Assembly (NCBI RefSeq): GCF_902825155.1
Contig: NZ_CADEAG010000009.1
Location: 17,952 to 81,951 of the forward strand
From: Bartonella taylorii 8TBB
GTDB lineage: Bacteria; Pseudomonadota; Alphaproteobacteria; Rhizobiales; Rhizobiaceae
Length of the DNA: 64,000 nt
Direction: 5' to 3'
Position numbers and translations under genes: made by a program. Numbering within the stretch: the stretch's first letter is position 1; each line of letters begins with the position of its first letter. The notes beneath the pieces are model-generated. The model made no database searches. It was not told where the DNA came from and saw nothing but the letters and a program-made list of their open reading frames with translations. Below are positions 61,606 through 64,000 of the stretch, piece by piece.

Positions 61606-62324
61606 TGGATTCTTTCTCTATAATCGATAACCATTAAATCCCTGAAACCTTTTTCATCATTTATTGACGAAATTGCAGAGGCTGAATGGTACATTTCCAT
61701 ATCATCCAGCAGTATGCTCTCTAAGTTTCCTTTCAAAACGATCTCTTTTATTTTTTTTCTGTTTTCATCATAGATATAGGATGTGCCACCTCTGATATTG
61801 TGTCTGCCAATCATGTGCATACTGATGAATGTATGACCATCTTTATGAATGCCTTCAGGTGTAGGATTTCCTTGTATTCCTTTTTTTGATTCAATGCGGA
61901 ATTGATGTACAAAAACATCCTACACTTTGCTTTCTTTATTTTTATATATCAAAAAAGCATTGAGCGTGTTTTTAATGATTTTGTGCAATATAATATTTGA
62001 TGATATTGCGTCTGATATTTTTGATAATTTTCTTTCAATCCCACCTGCATAATTGTTTATTTCAGAGCTCTGAAAAAAACAATTATCTTCTACAAAATCT
62101 ATTGTTTTGTTGGCTATATCGACTATAAATTTTCCAAAGCATCTTCTCCTGTAGGAGTCACCTTTTTTCATGTAAGGATCAATTGGTAAATAGTCCCAGC
62201 TTCTCTTCAGTTGGGCTAAGTCAGTTATTTCATGAGCTCTGATATTGATTTTTTCAGGAGAAATATGGGCAAATTTATTTTGTCTTAATTCCTCAACAAT
62301 CTTATCTATGTTTGAAACACACAA
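61602..62324 (-). pseudogene. 2-oxoglutarate/Fe(II) dioxygenase interrupted by one in-frame TAG
   Basis: Two frames, 61920-62324 and 61602-61919, are in phase and separated only by a TAG at 61920-61922. Read through, they give a 240-codon 2OG-Fe dioxygenase (PF10014-like, the family of L-isoleucine hydroxylases). The N-terminal part has MKKGDSYRRRCFGKF. After the stop come FVHQFRIESKKGIQGNPTPE and GIHKDGHTFISMHMIGRHNI, with facial-triad His160 and Asp162, then His213 in MEMYHSASAIS and the 2OG-binding Arg in RDLMVIDYR. All metal ligands are intact. The 62324 start is TTG close behind a GGGGGG purine run. It could be a recent pseudogene, or the stop may be bypassed. Confidence 0.8.
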
Positions 62325-62682
62325 TCCCCCCCTTCGCGATATTAACTAATTTTGATTCTAACTTTTAACATATAACATATGTTTTTTTTAATATATTCTG
62401 ATATGTTACTCTTGGTATCAAGAGTAACCTGTATATTATTTAAGTAAAGCTACTTTTGATGCTTATGTAATAAAAATTAAGCAAGTCGATATTTCTTTTC
62501 CGTGATTTAAGGTTTTTATGTGAGGTACAGGGATCTTGGCTATGTGAAGAGATTGTAAGTAAAGATGGTGTGTTGTTGCAAACTGATAAACTTCAGTTAT
62601 AAAAACTTTTAGTTTACAACAAAAATAGTGCGAGATTGTCGCACAATTATAAAGCCATTAATTTAACCAAAGATTTGTATAT
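62325..62682. other. Gene-free stretch between dioxygenase and YopJ-family gene
   Basis: 358 nt of AT-rich DNA upstream of the operon on the minus strand, so it should hold the operon promoter. No ORF or clear terminator is seen. Confidence 0.45.
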
Positions 62683-63552
62683 TTATCTCATCAGTGATTT
62701 ATATTCATAAATCCTTTTCTTATGTGGTGAAACAGATAGTTTTTTATCACCTATTACGGTGGAGTTATTATCAAACCTTTCAAAAATAGTTTGATCTTTC
62801 TTGTTAATGATTTCATTTTCAGCTCCCGGATTTGATTTTAAATACTTATTAAGACGATTTACACTTTGTGTATGTTTGTAAAAAGTAACTGGAAGATACT
62901 TATCTAACTTATCATAAGATAAAAAAGGAGTATCTGGTTCATATAAGACACCGTCAATATTATCTTTATGTATTTTTTCTAATTTATCAGATTCGAGATA
63001 AAGCTTTTTAGCTAGAGCCAAACTAAAAATTCCACATTCGTAGGAGCTTCGTTGAATGTCCATTTCTACTATAGAAAAATAACAATGAGGTAATCGATAT
63101 TTCTCAAAAGCTGTTTTTGCCATGACTGCAAACATTCCCAGTGCTGTATGGTTGAGTGTTGCAGATTCAAAAAGTATCAAAGATGCCTTGTTGTTAATAA
63201 CTTTATGATCGATTACTGCAAAATGGATTCCTCCGTCATTCCTTATGTTAGCTATAAATCTAGAAGATTGAATTCCATCATTGATCGCATTTTTTATTGA
63301 TATGGCAAGATCCTTCGGTGTAGCAGAAAATTTAAGTTTCATCGGTGGATACTTTCTATTTGCCTGCTCTACTAGGGCAGGCATCATTCTGAGATCTGTT
63401 CTTGCATCATTAACGTAGATCCAACTACCATCAGTGATATCACTCTCTAAACGTGCAATAATACTCTCCAATGTCTCTCCCTCTGGTGTAGCATTATCTT
63501 CCTTTTTAAATGAACCACGGATTTTGTTTAGTAAATCTACTAGTTTCGGCAT
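62683..63552 (-). CDS. YopJ-family (C55) acetyltransferase effector
   Basis: A 289-aa protein of the YopJ/AvrRxv/HopZ family, which acetylates host kinases on Ser, Thr or Lys using acetyl-CoA and inositol hexakisphosphate. The catalytic triad is complete and spaced as in YopJ: His110 in NDGGIHFAVID, Glu129 in LILFESATL and Cys173 in SSYECGIFSLALAKKL. The N-terminal WIYVNDARTDLRMMPALVEQ motif and the C-terminal basic stretch are typical. No BID domain is present, so delivery by the VirB/D4 system is not obvious. ATG 63552, with GGAA upstream. It is AT-rich like its neighbours. Confidence 0.9.
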   Translation of the reverse strand: MPKLVDLLNKIRGSFKKEDNATPEGETLESIIARLESDITDGSWIYVNDARTDLRMMPALVEQANRKYPPMKLKFSATPKDLAISIKNAINDGIQSSRFIANIRNDGGIHFAVIDHKVINNKASLILFESATLNHTALGMFAVMAKTAFEKYRLPHCYFSIVEMDIQRSSYECGIFSLALAKKLYLESDKLEKIHKDNIDGVLYEPDTPFLSYDKLDKYLPVTFYKHTQSVNRLNKYLKSNPGAENEIINKKDQTIFERFDNNSTVIGDKKLSVSPHKKRIYEYKSLMR

Positions 63553-63744
63553 ATATCAATTTCCATGTTTATAATTGTCACGGGAAGCTAATTTCATATT
63601 GTGATTAAAAAATGTTTTACTTAATTTCTTCTTTGTCCTCTAGGACGAGGAGATGAAATAGTTTTTTTAAAACTAAGCTGCTTTTGTGATAGGATCTTTC
63701 AAGATTAGCTTATAAAATTTTGAGAAAATAAGACTTCATCTTGG

Positions 63745-63758
63745 AAGTTTTAAAACTT
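63745..63758. repeat. 14-bp palindrome at the edge of phage-derived DNA
   Basis: AAGTTTTAAAACTT is a perfect palindrome just before sequence composition changes from AT-rich to GC-richer phage coding DNA. It may mark a deletion or insertion junction, but a single palindrome is weak evidence. Confidence 0.4.
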
Positions 63759-64000
63759 AAAGTTTTCTGATTTTACCAATCGCGCCACCGGTGCGGCAAC
63801 CATGTTTAAGTTGACAGCACGGGAAACCGCGGCTTTTGGTACGGCAATGATTTCTGCTGGGATTGTTCCTGAGAGTGCAGCGCGTGGTTTTAATGCGATG
63901 AGTGCGCGCATTCAGGCAGGGGGTAAACATATTGAAGATGCTTTTGCCAATATCGGGCTTTCCCGCGAAAAATTTATGCAAGATCTGGACAAAGATGCCA
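63754..64000 (+). pseudogene. Phage tail tape-measure protein fragment, continues past window
   Basis: After an in-frame TAA at 63751-63753, the plus strand reads DFTNRATGAATMFKLTARET, AAFGTAMISAGIVPESAARG, FNAMSARIQAGGKHIEDAFA and NIGLSREKFMQDLDKDA to the window edge. This matches the core of TP901-type phage tail tape-measure proteins (a hydrophobic helical repeat region with AGV/GIVPE-x2-A and AGG turns). The N-terminal part is missing. GC content and codon use differ sharply from the neighbouring genes. It is the end of a prophage remnant or of a rearranged prophage gene; an internal ATG at 63802 could still be used. Confidence 0.7.

Overview
The window is an AT-rich alphaproteobacterial chromosome segment and almost certainly comes from Bartonella. 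This rests on gene order (clpS-clpA; rpsB-tsf-pyrH-frr-[uppS]-cdsA-rseP-bamA-lpxD-fabZ-lpxA-lpxI-lpxB; gltA-gltX-comEC), two glutamyl-tRNA synthetases, a class II DAHP synthase, an EipB-like DUF1849 protein, a Bartonella-style autotransporter remnant and many decayed genes. No database was searched; the genus is inferred from synteny and protein features.

Layout. 1-6 kb: a partial PBP5-type carboxypeptidase, clpS-clpA, a HIT hydrolase, RidA and an EipB-like envelope protein. 6-19 kb: a housekeeping block for translation (rpsB, tsf, frr), UMP kinase, phospholipid synthesis (cdsA), envelope assembly (rseP, bamA) and lipid A (lpxD, fabZ, lpxA, lpxI, lpxB). The uppS gene expected between frr and cdsA is present only as a frameshifted, stop-ridden remnant. 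19-23.5 kb: a polar amino-acid ABC transporter on the minus strand with a tandemly duplicated binding-protein gene. 24-40 kb: gltA, gltX, comEC, rpiA, gor, class II DAHP synthase, nadE, a second gltX, a DEAD-box helicase, nadK and tRNA-Arg(CCG).

40-50.6 kb is an accessory, decaying region. It holds a gene-free stretch with two orphan intrinsic terminators, an isolated hutH, two small unassigned ORFs and an AAT-family amino-acid permease. After these come wrecks: three relatives of one small lipoprotein family with frameshifts, an autotransporter beta-barrel remnant, a LysE-type exporter remnant and over 1 kb of very AT-rich noncoding DNA. 50.6-58.8 kb returns to core genes: divK, rplM-rpsI, recJ, parE, lipB, and lemA with a TPM-domain partner.

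59.4-64 kb is a second accessory segment. A four-cistron minus-strand operon with 4-11 nt overlaps encodes a 2-oxoglutarate/Fe(II) dioxygenase (broken by one in-frame TAG), a D-2-hydroxyacid dehydrogenase, a FAH-fold hydrolase and a LysE exporter. Upstream lies a gene for a YopJ-family (C55) acetyltransferase effector with an intact His-Glu-Cys triad, and the window ends in a GC-richer fragment of a phage tail tape-measure protein. The dioxygenase operon next to the YopJ effector is the best candidate for an undescribed system; the uppS remnant is the most surprising decay event. No CRISPR array, insertion sequence or rRNA gene was seen.
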